A stretch of 64,000 bases of DNA from Bacteroidota bacterium (GTDB taxonomy: Bacteria; Bacteroidota; Bacteroidia; B-17B0; Aurantibacillaceae): the NCBI GenBank assembly GCA_947450025.1, contig CANFTW010000008.1:1-64000 (forward strand), read 5' to 3'. Of the stretch, positions 44,231 to 52,739 are shown one piece after another. A program made the translations under genes and the position numbers. How positions within the stretch are numbered: position 1 is the stretch's first letter; every line of letters begins with the position of its first letter. The notes beneath the pieces are model-generated. The model saw nothing but the letters and a program-made list of their open reading frames with translations. It searched no databases and was not told the DNA's origin.

Positions 44231-45354
44231 GATTCGAACAAGGCTTTAAAGTTACCAGCGCCAAAACCTTTAGCACCCATACGTTGGATGATTTCGTAGA
44301 ATAACGTTGGTCTGTCTTCTACTGGTTTAGTGAAGATTTGTAACAAATATCCTTCTTCATCGGCATCTACTAGAATTGATAATTTTTGAAGTTCTTTAAT
44401 ATCCTCTTTCATCATATCCATGTGCACGCCTAATCTTCTTGGAATATCATCATAGTATGCTTGAGGAGGAGGAGGTAAGAACTCAACACCACGTGCTTTT
44501 AAATCAGCAACGGTTTTAATGATGTCATCCGTTGCTAAGGCTAAATGTTGAACGCCAGCCCCTTCATAAAAATCAATATACTCTTCAATTTGAGATTTTT
44601 TCTTTCCTTCTGCTGGTTCGTTAATTGGAAATTTAATTCTACCATTTCCGTTACTCATGACCTTACTCATTAAAGCAGAGTACTCAGTGGTAATTTGTTT
44701 GTCATCAAAGGTTAAAAAGTTAACAAATCCCATAACGTCTTCATACCATTTCACAGTCGCATTCATTTGGTTCCAACCCACATTACCAACCATGTGATCA
44801 ATAAATTTTAAACCAACAGCTGCTGGGTTATAGTCACTTTTCCATTCTCTAAATCCTGGTAAAAATTCTCCTTTGTAATTTTTACGTTCCACAAACATGT
44901 GTACAGTTTCTCCGTAAGTATAAATACCAGCACGCACCACTTCACCATGTTCATCTTTTTCTACTACAGGTTCCATGTAAACTTTAGCGCCACGCTTTAC
45001 TGTTTCTTCAAATGATTTACGAGCGTCTTCCACCCATAAAGCAATGACCTTAACGCCATCACCATGTTTTTTAACATGCTCACCAATTGGCGAATCGCTG
45101 GTCAATGCTGTTGTTAATACTAAACGAATTTTGTCTTGTTTTAAAACATAAGATACTCTGTCTTTTAACCCTGTTTCTAACCCGGCATACGCATAAGATT
45201 GGAAACCAAAAGCCGTTTTATAATAGTGTGCAGATTGTTTGGCGTTACCTACGTAAAACTCTACATAATCAGTTCCTAATAAAGGCAAGAAATCTTGCGC
45301 TCCTTCAAATATTTTTTCTAGTCCGTATTCTACGTTTTTTACTTCTTTAGCCAT
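44194..45354 (-). CDS. hppD: 4-hydroxyphenylpyruvate dioxygenase
   Basis: 386 residues. This non-heme iron enzyme converts 4-hydroxyphenylpyruvate to homogentisate using O2, the second step of tyrosine breakdown. The iron ligands are visible: His187 in FIDHMVGNV, His270 in GVQHLALATDD and Glu354 in LFYEIIQRMG. The C-terminal helix GFGAGNFKALFESIEREQ, which closes the active site, is intact. hmgA, for the next step, lies upstream on the same strand with one small gene between. The last codons and terminator are duplicated beyond the ORF6N gene downstream. Confidence 0.96.
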   Translation of the reverse strand: MAKEVKNVEYGLEKIFEGAQDFLPLLGTDYVEFYVGNAKQSAHYYKTAFGFQSYAYAGLETGLKDRVSYVLKQDKIRLVLTTALTSDSPIGEHVKKHGDGVKVIALWVEDARKSFEETVKRGAKVYMEPVVEKDEHGEVVRAGIYTYGETVHMFVERKNYKGEFLPGFREWKSDYNPAAVGLKFIDHMVGNVGWNQMNATVKWYEDVMGFVNFLTFDDKQITTEYSALMSKVMSNGNGRIKFPINEPAEGKKKSQIEEYIDFYEGAGVQHLALATDDIIKTVADLKARGVEFLPPPPQAYYDDIPRRLGVHMDMMKEDIKELQKLSILVDADEEGYLLQIFTKPVEDRPTLFYEIIQRMGAKGFGAGNFKALFESIEREQALRGTL

Positions 45355-45364
45355 ATAATTTTAA

Positions 45365-45394
45365 TTTGATAATTAGCTGATTTGATAATTAGCT
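45365..45394. repeat. two tandem copies of TTTGATAATTAGCT
   Basis: The 14-mer occurs at 45365-45378 and 45381-45394 (16-bp period), in the gap between hppD and the four-helix-bundle gene. A related ATTAGCTTATTG sits on the far side of that gene near 45828. The repeats may mark the edges of an inserted segment. Confidence 0.6.
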
Positions 45395-45420
45395 AATAGG
45401 TTTAACTTATTTTTAAATAA

Positions 45421-45783
45421 TTATTTTTTTGTTTTTGATGTTCCTATTATTTTGTTTAATATTTTAATGATACTGATTAATTTTTCAAGTATTTCGGAAG
45501 TATCTGGATAATCTTTCGAGTGTTTGCATAGCATAAGCCAGTATTCGGTTTCATCAGCCTCCTTTATTGCAATTTTCATTTTATGAATAAAGTCTGCTTT
45601 GCTTTCTGCATTCTGCGCCTCTTTTACATTAGCTCCTATACTTGTGCCACTTCTGAATAATTGATTACTTAAATTATATTTTTTTAATTCATTTAATGTT
45701 TCTGAAAATGCCATAATATTCAAAGAAAATTCAAAAGTAAGATTTACAATTAAATTATCTTTATATCTGGGGTTTTCTGACAT
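45421..45783 (-). CDS. four-helix-bundle protein (S23/23S rRNA intervening-sequence family)
   Basis: 120 residues with the family signature: YKDNLIVNLTFEFSLNI, a helix, then LSNQLFRSGTSIGANVKEAQNAES and FIHKMKIAIKEADETEYWL. Members fold as a four-helix bundle that can assemble into pentamers. They were first noticed inside 23S rRNA intervening sequences, but in Bacteroidota they occur as scattered single genes. Here it splits the hmgA-hppD pair and is flanked by AT-rich repeats, which suggests late insertion. It lies on the same strand as its neighbours and need not break transcription. The function is unknown. Confidence 0.9.
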   Translation of the reverse strand: MSENPRYKDNLIVNLTFEFSLNIMAFSETLNELKKYNLSNQLFRSGTSIGANVKEAQNAESKADFIHKMKIAIKEADETEYWLMLCKHSKDYPDTSEILEKLISIIKILNKIIGTSKTKK

Positions 45784-45838
45784 TACTTTTTTGTAATTTA
45801 CAATTATCTTATTATCTAATCAACATATTAGCTTATTG

Positions 45839-46996
45839 TTATTCTGTCCAACTTTTATAGTATTTGCCATCATCAATTCCCATGGCATCTTCAGTTACCA
45901 TTAAAGGTCTAAAGGTATCAACCATCACTGCTAATTCTTGTGTAACAGTTTGCCCAATGCTACGTTCCATAGCTCCTGGCGCAGGCCCATGAGGAATACC
46001 TTTTGGATGTAATGTAATATGACCTTGTTCAATATTATTTCGGCTCATAAAATCACCATCTACATAATATAATACTTCATCACTATCAATGTTACTGTGA
46101 TTATATGGAGCAGGAATAGATTGCGGGTGATAATCGTATAAACGCGGAACAAATGAGCACACTACAAAAGTAGAAGTTTCAAATGTTTGGTGCACTGGAG
46201 GCGGCTGATGGACACGACCAGTAATTGGTTCAAAATTATGAATGCTAAATCCGTATGGGAAATTATAGCCATCCCAACCAACTACATCAAATGGATGAGT
46301 AGCATAAACAACTTCATGAATCATTCCCTCTTTTTTGATTTTGATGATGAAATCACCTTTTTGGTCATACGTTTCTAATTCAGTTGGTAATTTAAAATCA
46401 CGTTCGCAAAATGGAGAGTGTTCTAATAATTGACCAGATGAACTCTTGTATCTTTTTGGTGTATAAAATGGAGCAAATGATTCAACATAAAATAAACGGT
46501 TTTCACTTGTTTCAAATTCTATTTGATAAATCATTCCTCTTGGAATAATTAAATAATCGCCATACTCAAAATTAATATTCCCTAAAAAGGTTCTTAATTT
46601 CCCTTTGCCTTTATGAATAAAAATCATTTCATCGGCATCAGCATTTTTATAAAAGTATGTTGTTAAACTTTCTGTTGGCGCTGCTAAACCAATATGGCAA
46701 TCACCATTTAATAAAACTGTTTTTCTGCTTTCTAAAAAATCAGCGGTTGGTTTAATATCAAATCCTTTTAATAAAAGTGATTTAATGTTTTTATCAATGG
46801 CAATTTTTGGTTGAACAGAATAGCTTTTTAAAATTTCTTTTACTTGTGTAGGTCTATGAACATGGTACGATAATGTCGAATGTCCATTAAATCCTTCGGT
46901 ACCAAATAATTGTTCGTAATAAAAATTTCCTTTAGGAGATTTAAATACGGTATGGCGTTTTTGAGGGATATGACCTAAGTGATGATAAATTGGCAT
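45839..46996 (-). CDS. hmgA: homogentisate 1,2-dioxygenase
   Basis: 385 residues, cupin-fold iron dioxygenase that opens the homogentisate ring to maleylacetoacetate. Family stretches include YHVHRPTQVKEI, IPRGMIYQIEFET, DVVGWDGYNFPYGFSIHNFEP, and the late metal-site region HPKGIPHGPAPGAME. It is somewhat shorter than the mammalian and proteobacterial enzymes (about 430-445), as is usual for the Bacteroidota branch. It starts 5 bp after the trhO stop and shares the strand with hppD. The genes for the last two steps (maleylacetoacetate isomerase, fumarylacetoacetase) are not in the window. Confidence 0.93.
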   Translation of the reverse strand: MPIYHHLGHIPQKRHTVFKSPKGNFYYEQLFGTEGFNGHSTLSYHVHRPTQVKEILKSYSVQPKIAIDKNIKSLLLKGFDIKPTADFLESRKTVLLNGDCHIGLAAPTESLTTYFYKNADADEMIFIHKGKGKLRTFLGNINFEYGDYLIIPRGMIYQIEFETSENRLFYVESFAPFYTPKRYKSSSGQLLEHSPFCERDFKLPTELETYDQKGDFIIKIKKEGMIHEVVYATHPFDVVGWDGYNFPYGFSIHNFEPITGRVHQPPPVHQTFETSTFVVCSFVPRLYDYHPQSIPAPYNHSNIDSDEVLYYVDGDFMSRNNIEQGHITLHPKGIPHGPAPGAMERSIGQTVTQELAVMVDTFRPLMVTEDAMGIDDGKYYKSWTE

Positions 46997-47001
46997 ATAT
47001 A

Positions 47002-48081
47002 CTATTTTAGTTTATTTAAAGATAAATCATTTTTTATAATTTCGGCTAAGTTCGGACGCAATCTACTTTTGTAAACCGATAAACATTCAGGGCCGTTTTT
47101 AATTCGTCCTTTTCTTAACTCACGCTGCATTTCAATAGGTAATGCGGCTATTTCTTGGCATTTAGGAGTGCAGCAGCCTTGCATTTTTTCAGCGCATTCA
47201 TCACATTGTATAAATAATAAATGGCAATCATCGTTTTTGCAATTAACATGTGTATCGCATGGTTTACCACACTGATGGCATTGACTTAAAACATCATTGG
47301 TAATACGCTCTCCAATACGTTCGTCAAATACAAAGTTAATTCCTCTGAATTTGCTTTCTAAACCTTGTTCTTTAACTTCTTTTGCATATTGAATAATTCC
47401 TCCATGCAAGTGGTTTACGTCCTTAAAGCCTTTATGTTTTAAATATGCACTTGCTTTTTCGCAACGTATTCCGCCTGTGCAATACATCAATACTTTTTTA
47501 TCTTCTTGGCCTTTAAGGTGTTCAACTACCAATGGCAATTCCTCTCTAAAAGTATCAGCATCTGGACAAAAAGCTTTATCAAAACGTCCAACTTCACTTT
47601 CGTAGTGATTTCTCATATCTACTACGATCGTATTTGGGTCTTCAATTGCTTTATTAAAACCTTCGGCATTTAAATAGGTTCCTGTATTAGCAGCATCAAA
47701 TGTAGGATCGTTAATTCCATCTGCCACCACTTTTTCTTTGACTTTAATAATCAGTTTGTAGAAAGATTTCCCATTTCCGTCAACCGCAATTTTAAAAGGA
47801 ATATTTAAAAAGCGCTCATCGCTATATAATTGTTTTATAAATGTTTCCCAATTTTCTTTAGGAATATTCATTTGCGCATTAATACCTTCATGAGCAACAT
47901 ATATTCTTCCAAAACAATTTAAATTGGTCCATTGGATAAATAGGTGATCTCTTAATTCTTTTGGATTCTCAATTTTTACATATCTGTAAAAAGAGAAAGT
48001 AACACGCTCAATATTTTCTTGAGCTAAACGAGCTTTAAGCTCATCTTTGTTGATACGGTTTCTTAATTCTGGCATTTTCAT
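47002..48081 (-). CDS. trhO: tRNA uridine(34) hydroxylase, rhodanese-like
   Basis: 359 residues of the TrhO/YceA family, which hydroxylates U34 of certain tRNAs using molecular oxygen. An N-terminal acylphosphatase-like domain (VTFSFYRYVKIENP to GTYLNAEGF) precedes the rhodanese domain. Its catalytic Cys201 is in LMYCTGGIRCEKA, followed by HLHGGIIQY. A C-terminal Cys-rich zinc-type tail has CHQCGKPCDTHVNC and CDECAEKMQGCCTPKC. An ATG six bases downstream is an alternative start. It heads the operon with hmgA, 5 bp away; both enzymes need O2. Confidence 0.93.
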   Translation of the reverse strand: MKMPELRNRINKDELKARLAQENIERVTFSFYRYVKIENPKELRDHLFIQWTNLNCFGRIYVAHEGINAQMNIPKENWETFIKQLYSDERFLNIPFKIAVDGNGKSFYKLIIKVKEKVVADGINDPTFDAANTGTYLNAEGFNKAIEDPNTIVVDMRNHYESEVGRFDKAFCPDADTFREELPLVVEHLKGQEDKKVLMYCTGGIRCEKASAYLKHKGFKDVNHLHGGIIQYAKEVKEQGLESKFRGINFVFDERIGERITNDVLSQCHQCGKPCDTHVNCKNDDCHLLFIQCDECAEKMQGCCTPKCQEIAALPIEMQRELRKGRIKNGPECLSVYKSRLRPNLAEIIKNDLSLNKLK

Positions 48082-48164
48082 AATAGATATAATTGCAGGT
48101 TATACTATCCTTTTGTTTTGTTAAAATTAAAAAGGTTTGATTTTCAAATCAGCACATTTTTAAT

Positions 48165-48180
48165 TACGTTTGCAAAGGTA
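48165..48180. promoter_or_regulatory. overlapping divergent -7 boxes for trhO and the threonine dehydrogenase gene
   Basis: TACGTTTG on the + strand (48165-48172) and TACCTTTG on the - strand (48173-48180) are back to back, making a near-palindrome TACGTTTGCAAAGGTA. Both match TAnnTTTG exactly. The -33 positions are weaker on each side, so a regulator could favour one direction. Confidence 0.55.
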
Positions 48181-48251
48181 GTAAAAAACTAAACGATTAG
48201 AATAAACACTTTTCTGATTTTTAGGAAGTCTAAGCATTAAAAAACACTTGT

Positions 48252-49196
48252 ATGACATATAATAAAGAAGATAAAATTTTAATTATTGGAGCCGGTGGCC
48301 AAATAGGTATTGAATTAGTTCAAGAATTAAGTATAATATATGGTTCAAGTAATGTGATAGCAGCAGATGTGAAGCCAATCCCTGCGCTAGAACTGAATCC
48401 ATTTGAAAAATTGGATGTATTAGATAAAGACGCTTTATTAAATGTGGTTAAAAAACACGGTGTGTCACATGTTTATTTATTAGCGGCCTTATTATCAGCT
48501 ACAGGTGAGCAAAATCCTATGTTTGCATGGAAGTTAAACATGGAAGGCTTATTTAATGTTTTAGATTTAGCTAAGGAAAAACATATTTCAAGAGTGTACT
48601 GGCCAAGTTCTATTGCTGTTTTTGGACCAACGACTCCAAGAATAGAAACTCCTCAATATACGGTCATGGAACCATCAACGGTTTATGGCATTAGTAAACA
48701 AGCTGGTGAACGTTGGTGTGAGTGGTATCATAATAAATTTGGAGTAGATGTGAGAAGCTTACGTTACCCAGGGTTAATTGGTTGGAAATCTGCTCCAGGT
48801 GGAGGAACAACAGATTACGCCGTTCATATTTTCCATCAGGCTCTAAAAACCAAGTCTTATGAATGTTTTTTAAGTGCTGAAACGGCTTTGCCTATGATGC
48901 ATATGGAAGATGCTATTAGAGCAACAATCGAAATTATGCATGCGCCTTCCGAGCAAATTAAAATAAGAGGAAGTTATAATTTAGCAGGCATTAGTTTTAC
49001 TCCGGCTCAAATTGCGGCTGAAATCCAAAAACACATTCCTGATTTTACAATTTCTTATAATTCGGACTTTAGACAAGCTATTGCTGATAGTTGGCCTCAA
49101 AGTATTAATGAAGATAGAGCAATAAAAGATTGGAATTGGTCGTCAAAATATAATCTTTCGTCACTAGTTATTAATATGCTTGAAAATTTGGCATAA
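48252..49196 (+). CDS. L-threonine 3-dehydrogenase, short-chain (extended SDR) type
   Basis: 314 residues. The NAD loop is GAGGQIG (13-19) and the catalytic Tyr145/Lys149 are in STVYGISKQAGE. The stretches YLLAALLSATGEQNP, VYWPSSIAVFGP, SLRYPGLIGWKSAPGGGTTDYAV and ALPMMHMEDAIRATI are hallmarks of the GalE-like threonine dehydrogenases rather than of sugar epimerases. It oxidises threonine to 2-amino-3-ketobutyrate, feeding glycine synthesis. No kbl gene is adjacent. It diverges from trhO and shares its promoter region. A sugar-epimerase function is less likely because the SAPGGGTTDYA motif is present. Confidence 0.9.
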   Translation: MTYNKEDKILIIGAGGQIGIELVQELSIIYGSSNVIAADVKPIPALELNPFEKLDVLDKDALLNVVKKHGVSHVYLLAALLSATGEQNPMFAWKLNMEGLFNVLDLAKEKHISRVYWPSSIAVFGPTTPRIETPQYTVMEPSTVYGISKQAGERWCEWYHNKFGVDVRSLRYPGLIGWKSAPGGGTTDYAVHIFHQALKTKSYECFLSAETALPMMHMEDAIRATIEIMHAPSEQIKIRGSYNLAGISFTPAQIAAEIQKHIPDFTISYNSDFRQAIADSWPQSINEDRAIKDWNWSSKYNLSSLVINMLENLA

Positions 49197-49357
49197 TATA
49201 TGCAACAAAATTGGAACAATTTTTGTTATGTCACTTACAACAATTAGTGTTTAAACAAAAACAGTTTTAAAAAAATCATCGTTAAAATTTGTTGTTTTGT
49301 CTAATTTTTTAAAAAAGCTACAATAATATTACATATTTTAGTACAAGATATTTGCCT

Positions 49358-50263
49358 ATGAAAAAAATATACTTAATACTGGTGTTTTTGGTTTATCAAA
49401 TAAGCCATGGTCAATCTCAATCATATGAGATGGGAGGACCTAAAGGTAAGGATACTATTAATTTGATTGATGCTTTGGGTAAAAAACAAGGTAAATGGAT
49501 TATTAAGGGTAAACACAAGCCTGGTACATGTTTTGCGCCTGAGCAAAAAATTGAGGAAGGTAAATACACTGATAACCGTAAGATAGGCAAATGGTTAGAG
49601 TATTACTGCAATGGAAACATGAAAAATCAATTAACTTTCCAAAATGGTCGCCCTGATGGTTATGCCATTATGTATCATGAAAATGGTAAAATATCGGAAG
49701 AAGGCAATTGGAAAAATAATCGTTGGACAGGTTCTTATAAGTTGTATTATGAAAATGGGCAGCCTCAACATGAATTCATTTTTAATGCAAGTGGAAAAAG
49801 AGAAGGGCCAGTGAAATATTATTATGAAAATGGTCAAGTTGCCATTGAGGGTAATTTTGTGAATGGTAAAGAATCTGGAGTGATTAAAGAATATCACGAA
49901 AATGGCGAAATAAAAGCTGAAAAGACCTATAATGATGGTGCGGTAGATGTAGCTTCAATTAAGGAATTCGAACCTAAAAAACCAATTGTGAAGTCTAAAG
50001 ATGCACCATTAGATAATGCTCCGAAAATTGTTTTAAAAGCTGATGAAAAACCTAACGGAGTAACAGCGTCTAAAGGACCAATGATTTTAAATGGCGATCA
50101 TATTACTTACAATAAAAACAAACAAATTACCAAAGACGGATTTTTTAAAGATAATCGTCTAATGGATGGTAAAGCTTATATCTATGATGAAAATGGAATC
50201 TTACAAAGAATTTCAGTATACAGAAATGGATTATATGTTGGAGATGCTCCTGTAGAAAATTAA
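49358..50263 (+). CDS. exported MORN-like/YwqK-family repeat protein
   Basis: 301 residues from the ATG at 49358; an upstream TTG at 49352 is less likely because the signal peptide starts MKKIYLILVFLVYQISHG, followed by Gln19. The body has at least six MORN-type repeats with YxENGQ or YxDNG cores (KWLEYYCNGNMKN, AIMYHENGKISEEGNW, KLYYENGQPQHEF, KYYYENGQVAIEGNF, KEYHENGEIKAEK, then YDENGILQ). The YwqK name in databases implies an antitoxin, but no toxin gene is adjacent and this protein is exported, so I do not adopt that role. A terminator follows. Confidence 0.85.
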   Translation: MKKIYLILVFLVYQISHGQSQSYEMGGPKGKDTINLIDALGKKQGKWIIKGKHKPGTCFAPEQKIEEGKYTDNRKIGKWLEYYCNGNMKNQLTFQNGRPDGYAIMYHENGKISEEGNWKNNRWTGSYKLYYENGQPQHEFIFNASGKREGPVKYYYENGQVAIEGNFVNGKESGVIKEYHENGEIKAEKTYNDGAVDVASIKEFEPKKPIVKSKDAPLDNAPKIVLKADEKPNGVTASKGPMILNGDHITYNKNKQITKDGFFKDNRLMDGKAYIYDENGILQRISVYRNGLYVGDAPVEN

Positions 50264-50286
50264 TTGCAAAAAAGTATTAAATAATG

Positions 50287-50313
50287 AAAAGACGGCACCT
50301 GCCGTCTTTTTTT
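50287..50313 (+). terminator. rho-independent terminator after the MORN-like gene
   Basis: GACGGC (50291-50296) pairs with GCCGTC (50301-50306), with a 4-base loop ACCT, an A-run before and a T-run after. It separates the MORN-like gene from cysS. Confidence 0.9.
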
Positions 50314-50342
50314 ATTTACTAAATTTAGATTCTAATAATCGT

Positions 50343-51806
50343 ATGGAAAAATTATATATATATAATACACTTAGTAGATCAAAAGAAGAATTTAAAGCCA
50401 TTAATGCCCCTTTTTTAGGAATGTATGTTTGTGGTCCAACTGTTTATAGCGATGTGCATTTAGGTAATTGTCGCACATTTATGTCCTTTGATATTATTTA
50501 TCGTTATTTATTGCATTTAGGATATAAAGTGCGGTATGTGCGAAACATTACCGATGCTGGACATTTAGAAGGTGATGCCGATGTTGGTGAGGATAAAATT
50601 TCTAAAAAAGCGAAATTGTCTCAATTAGAGCCAATGGAAATTGTACAACAATACACGGTTGGGTTTAGAGATATTATGGCTATGTTTAATACATTACCTC
50701 CAAGCATTGAGCCTACGGCTACTGGTCATATTATTGAACAACAAGAAATAGCGAAACAAATTATTAAAAATGGTTTAGCTTATGAACATAATGGCACTGT
50801 TTATTTTGACGTAGAAAAATTCGCGAAAACAAATAACTACACTGTCTTAACTAATCGTAAACTTGAAGAGTTGTTAGAGAACACTCGTGATTTGGATGGG
50901 CAAGAGGATAAAAAAGGGAGATTGGATTTTGCATTATGGATTAAAGCAAAGCCAGAACATTTAATGAAATGGCCAAGCCCTTGGGGAGTTGGTTTTCCTG
51001 GTTGGCACATCGAATGTTCTGCTATGAGCACTAAATATTTAGGAGAACAATTTGATATACATGGTGGTGGTATGGATTTGCAAGCCACCCATCACACGAA
51101 TGAAATTGCTCAAAACATTGCATATTGCGGCAAAAGCCCAGCTAACTATTGGATGCATACAAACATGCTAACCGTTAATGGCCAAAAGATGAGTAAATCT
51201 TTAGGGAATAGTTTTTTACCCATGGAGTTATTTACGGGAAATCATCCTTTATTAACCAAAGGCTTTAGTCCAATGGCCGTTAGATTTTTTATGATGCAAA
51301 CGCATTACCGCAGTACGCTTGATTTTAGTAACGAGGCTTTAACAGCATCAGAAAAAGCGTATACACGTTTAATAGATAGTTATAAGACGCTTCAAACATT
51401 AAAAGCATCTGATGCGTCTACCGAAAACGTGCATGCATTAGAAAGAGAATGTTATCATGCAATGAATGATGATTTTAATACTCCTGTATTAATTGCTAAT
51501 TTATTCGATGCCATTCGCATGATTAATTCTGCTAATGATAAAAAATCAAGTTTGACGCAAGAAGATATTGATTTGTTAAATAAAATTTATCAGCATTTTG
51601 TGTTTGATGTGATGGGATTGAAAAAAGAAGAAGAAACAGGAAAAGCGAATACAGCTTTGGAAGGCGTGATGCAATTGGTTTTAGAATTAAGAGATAAAGC
51701 AAAAGTCAATAAAGATTTTGCAACATCTGATGACATTAGAAATAAACTAACCGCCGCTCATATACAAGTAAAGGATACAAAAGAAGGAACGACATGGAGT
51801 ATTTAA
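50343..51806 (+). CDS. cysS: cysteinyl-tRNA synthetase
   Basis: 487 residues, class I synthetase. The zinc ligand Cys30 lies in YVCGPTVYSDVHLGN, with the HIGH motif as HLGN (39-42). KMSKS is at 282-286 in GQKMSKSLGNS. The other zinc residues fall in the WHIECSAMSTKYLG and DLQATHHTNEIAQ stretches. The C-terminal helical anticodon-binding part is complete. It charges tRNA-Cys in the cytoplasm. It follows a terminator, and the glutaminyl cyclase gene comes 33 bp later on the same strand. Confidence 0.97.
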   Translation: MEKLYIYNTLSRSKEEFKAINAPFLGMYVCGPTVYSDVHLGNCRTFMSFDIIYRYLLHLGYKVRYVRNITDAGHLEGDADVGEDKISKKAKLSQLEPMEIVQQYTVGFRDIMAMFNTLPPSIEPTATGHIIEQQEIAKQIIKNGLAYEHNGTVYFDVEKFAKTNNYTVLTNRKLEELLENTRDLDGQEDKKGRLDFALWIKAKPEHLMKWPSPWGVGFPGWHIECSAMSTKYLGEQFDIHGGGMDLQATHHTNEIAQNIAYCGKSPANYWMHTNMLTVNGQKMSKSLGNSFLPMELFTGNHPLLTKGFSPMAVRFFMMQTHYRSTLDFSNEALTASEKAYTRLIDSYKTLQTLKASDASTENVHALERECYHAMNDDFNTPVLIANLFDAIRMINSANDKKSSLTQEDIDLLNKIYQHFVFDVMGLKKEEETGKANTALEGVMQLVLELRDKAKVNKDFATSDDIRNKLTAAHIQVKDTKEGTTWSI

Positions 51807-51839
51807 TTTGTAGATAGTTTATAAATTTAAAAAGTTAAA

Positions 51840-52676
51840 ATGAAAAAATTTAGTTTAATCATATCTCTTGTTGTCATAGCTTTTGTTATAACTTCTTGTG
51901 AACCAGACAAACCAACAGAAAATAAAGTAACACCTCCTGTGGTTGAAAATGAACCGGAAATTCCAAGTATTCAATTCTCAGTTCAAAATCAATATCCTCA
52001 TGATTTAAATTCGTTTACAGAAGGTTTTTTATTTCATGATGGAAAATTATATGAAAGCACAGGTGCTCCAGATAATTTACCTCAAACAAAATCCTTGTTT
52101 GGAGAGGTTGATTTAAAAACAGGTAAGATTGATGTCAAAGCGGAATTAGACAGAGCTATTTATTTTGGAGAAGGCATTGCTTTTTTAAATGGTAAAATTT
52201 TTCAGTTAACCTATAAAAATCAAACAGGCTTTATCTATGATGCTAAAACATTTAAATCAATTGGTAAATTTTCTTACACCAATAAAGAAGGTTGGGGATT
52301 GACCACAGATGGTAAAAGTTTAATTATGAGTGATGGCACTAGATACATTACTTACCTTGATCCAACTAGTTTTGCCGTAACCAAAGTATTAGAAGTCGCA
52401 GAAAATAATTATATCGTTGAAAATATTAATGAACTAGAATACATCAATGGATTTATTTATGCTAATGTATGGATGACAAGCACCATTATTAAAATAGATC
52501 CAACTACAGGTGATGTGGCTGGTAAAATGGATTTAAGTAATTTGTTAGCAGAAAGTAAAACTAAAAATCCTGCATCATTAGAAATGAATGGCATAGCTTA
52601 CGATTCTGTTTCTGATAAAATTTTAGTGACCGGAAAGCTTTGGCCAACTATTTACGATATCAAATTTCCACACTAA
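51840..52676 (+). CDS. glutaminyl-peptide cyclotransferase (glutamine cyclotransferase family), lipoprotein
   Basis: 278 residues. The N-terminus is a lipoprotein signal with lipobox ITSC (Cys20), so it is anchored after export. The body is the five-bladed propeller of plant-type glutaminyl cyclases: QNQYPHDLNSFTEGFLFHDGKLYESTG and GEVDLKTGK near the start, ELEYINGFIYANVWMTSTIIKID and EMNGIAYDSVSDKILVTGKLWPTIY at the end. It converts N-terminal Gln of exported proteins to pyroglutamate. At least six exported proteins in this window show Gln just after the likely signal-peptide cut, making them natural substrates. Confidence 0.92.
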   Translation: MKKFSLIISLVVIAFVITSCEPDKPTENKVTPPVVENEPEIPSIQFSVQNQYPHDLNSFTEGFLFHDGKLYESTGAPDNLPQTKSLFGEVDLKTGKIDVKAELDRAIYFGEGIAFLNGKIFQLTYKNQTGFIYDAKTFKSIGKFSYTNKEGWGLTTDGKSLIMSDGTRYITYLDPTSFAVTKVLEVAENNYIVENINELEYINGFIYANVWMTSTIIKIDPTTGDVAGKMDLSNLLAESKTKNPASLEMNGIAYDSVSDKILVTGKLWPTIYDIKFPH

Positions 52677-52739
52677 ATACATGAACTAGTTTTTTACTAT
52701 TCATGAATACTATATTTTTTAAAATCTCAAATTCACCTC

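Noticed and set aside
45421-45783. S23 family gene as a ribosomal protein
   Set aside because: The name comes from rRNA intervening sequences; no rRNA gene is in the window and the family is not a ribosome component.
49358-50263. YwqK-like gene as an antitoxin of a toxin-antitoxin pair
   Set aside because: The protein has a signal peptide and MORN-like repeats, and the neighbours are threonine dehydrogenase and cysS, with no toxin candidate.
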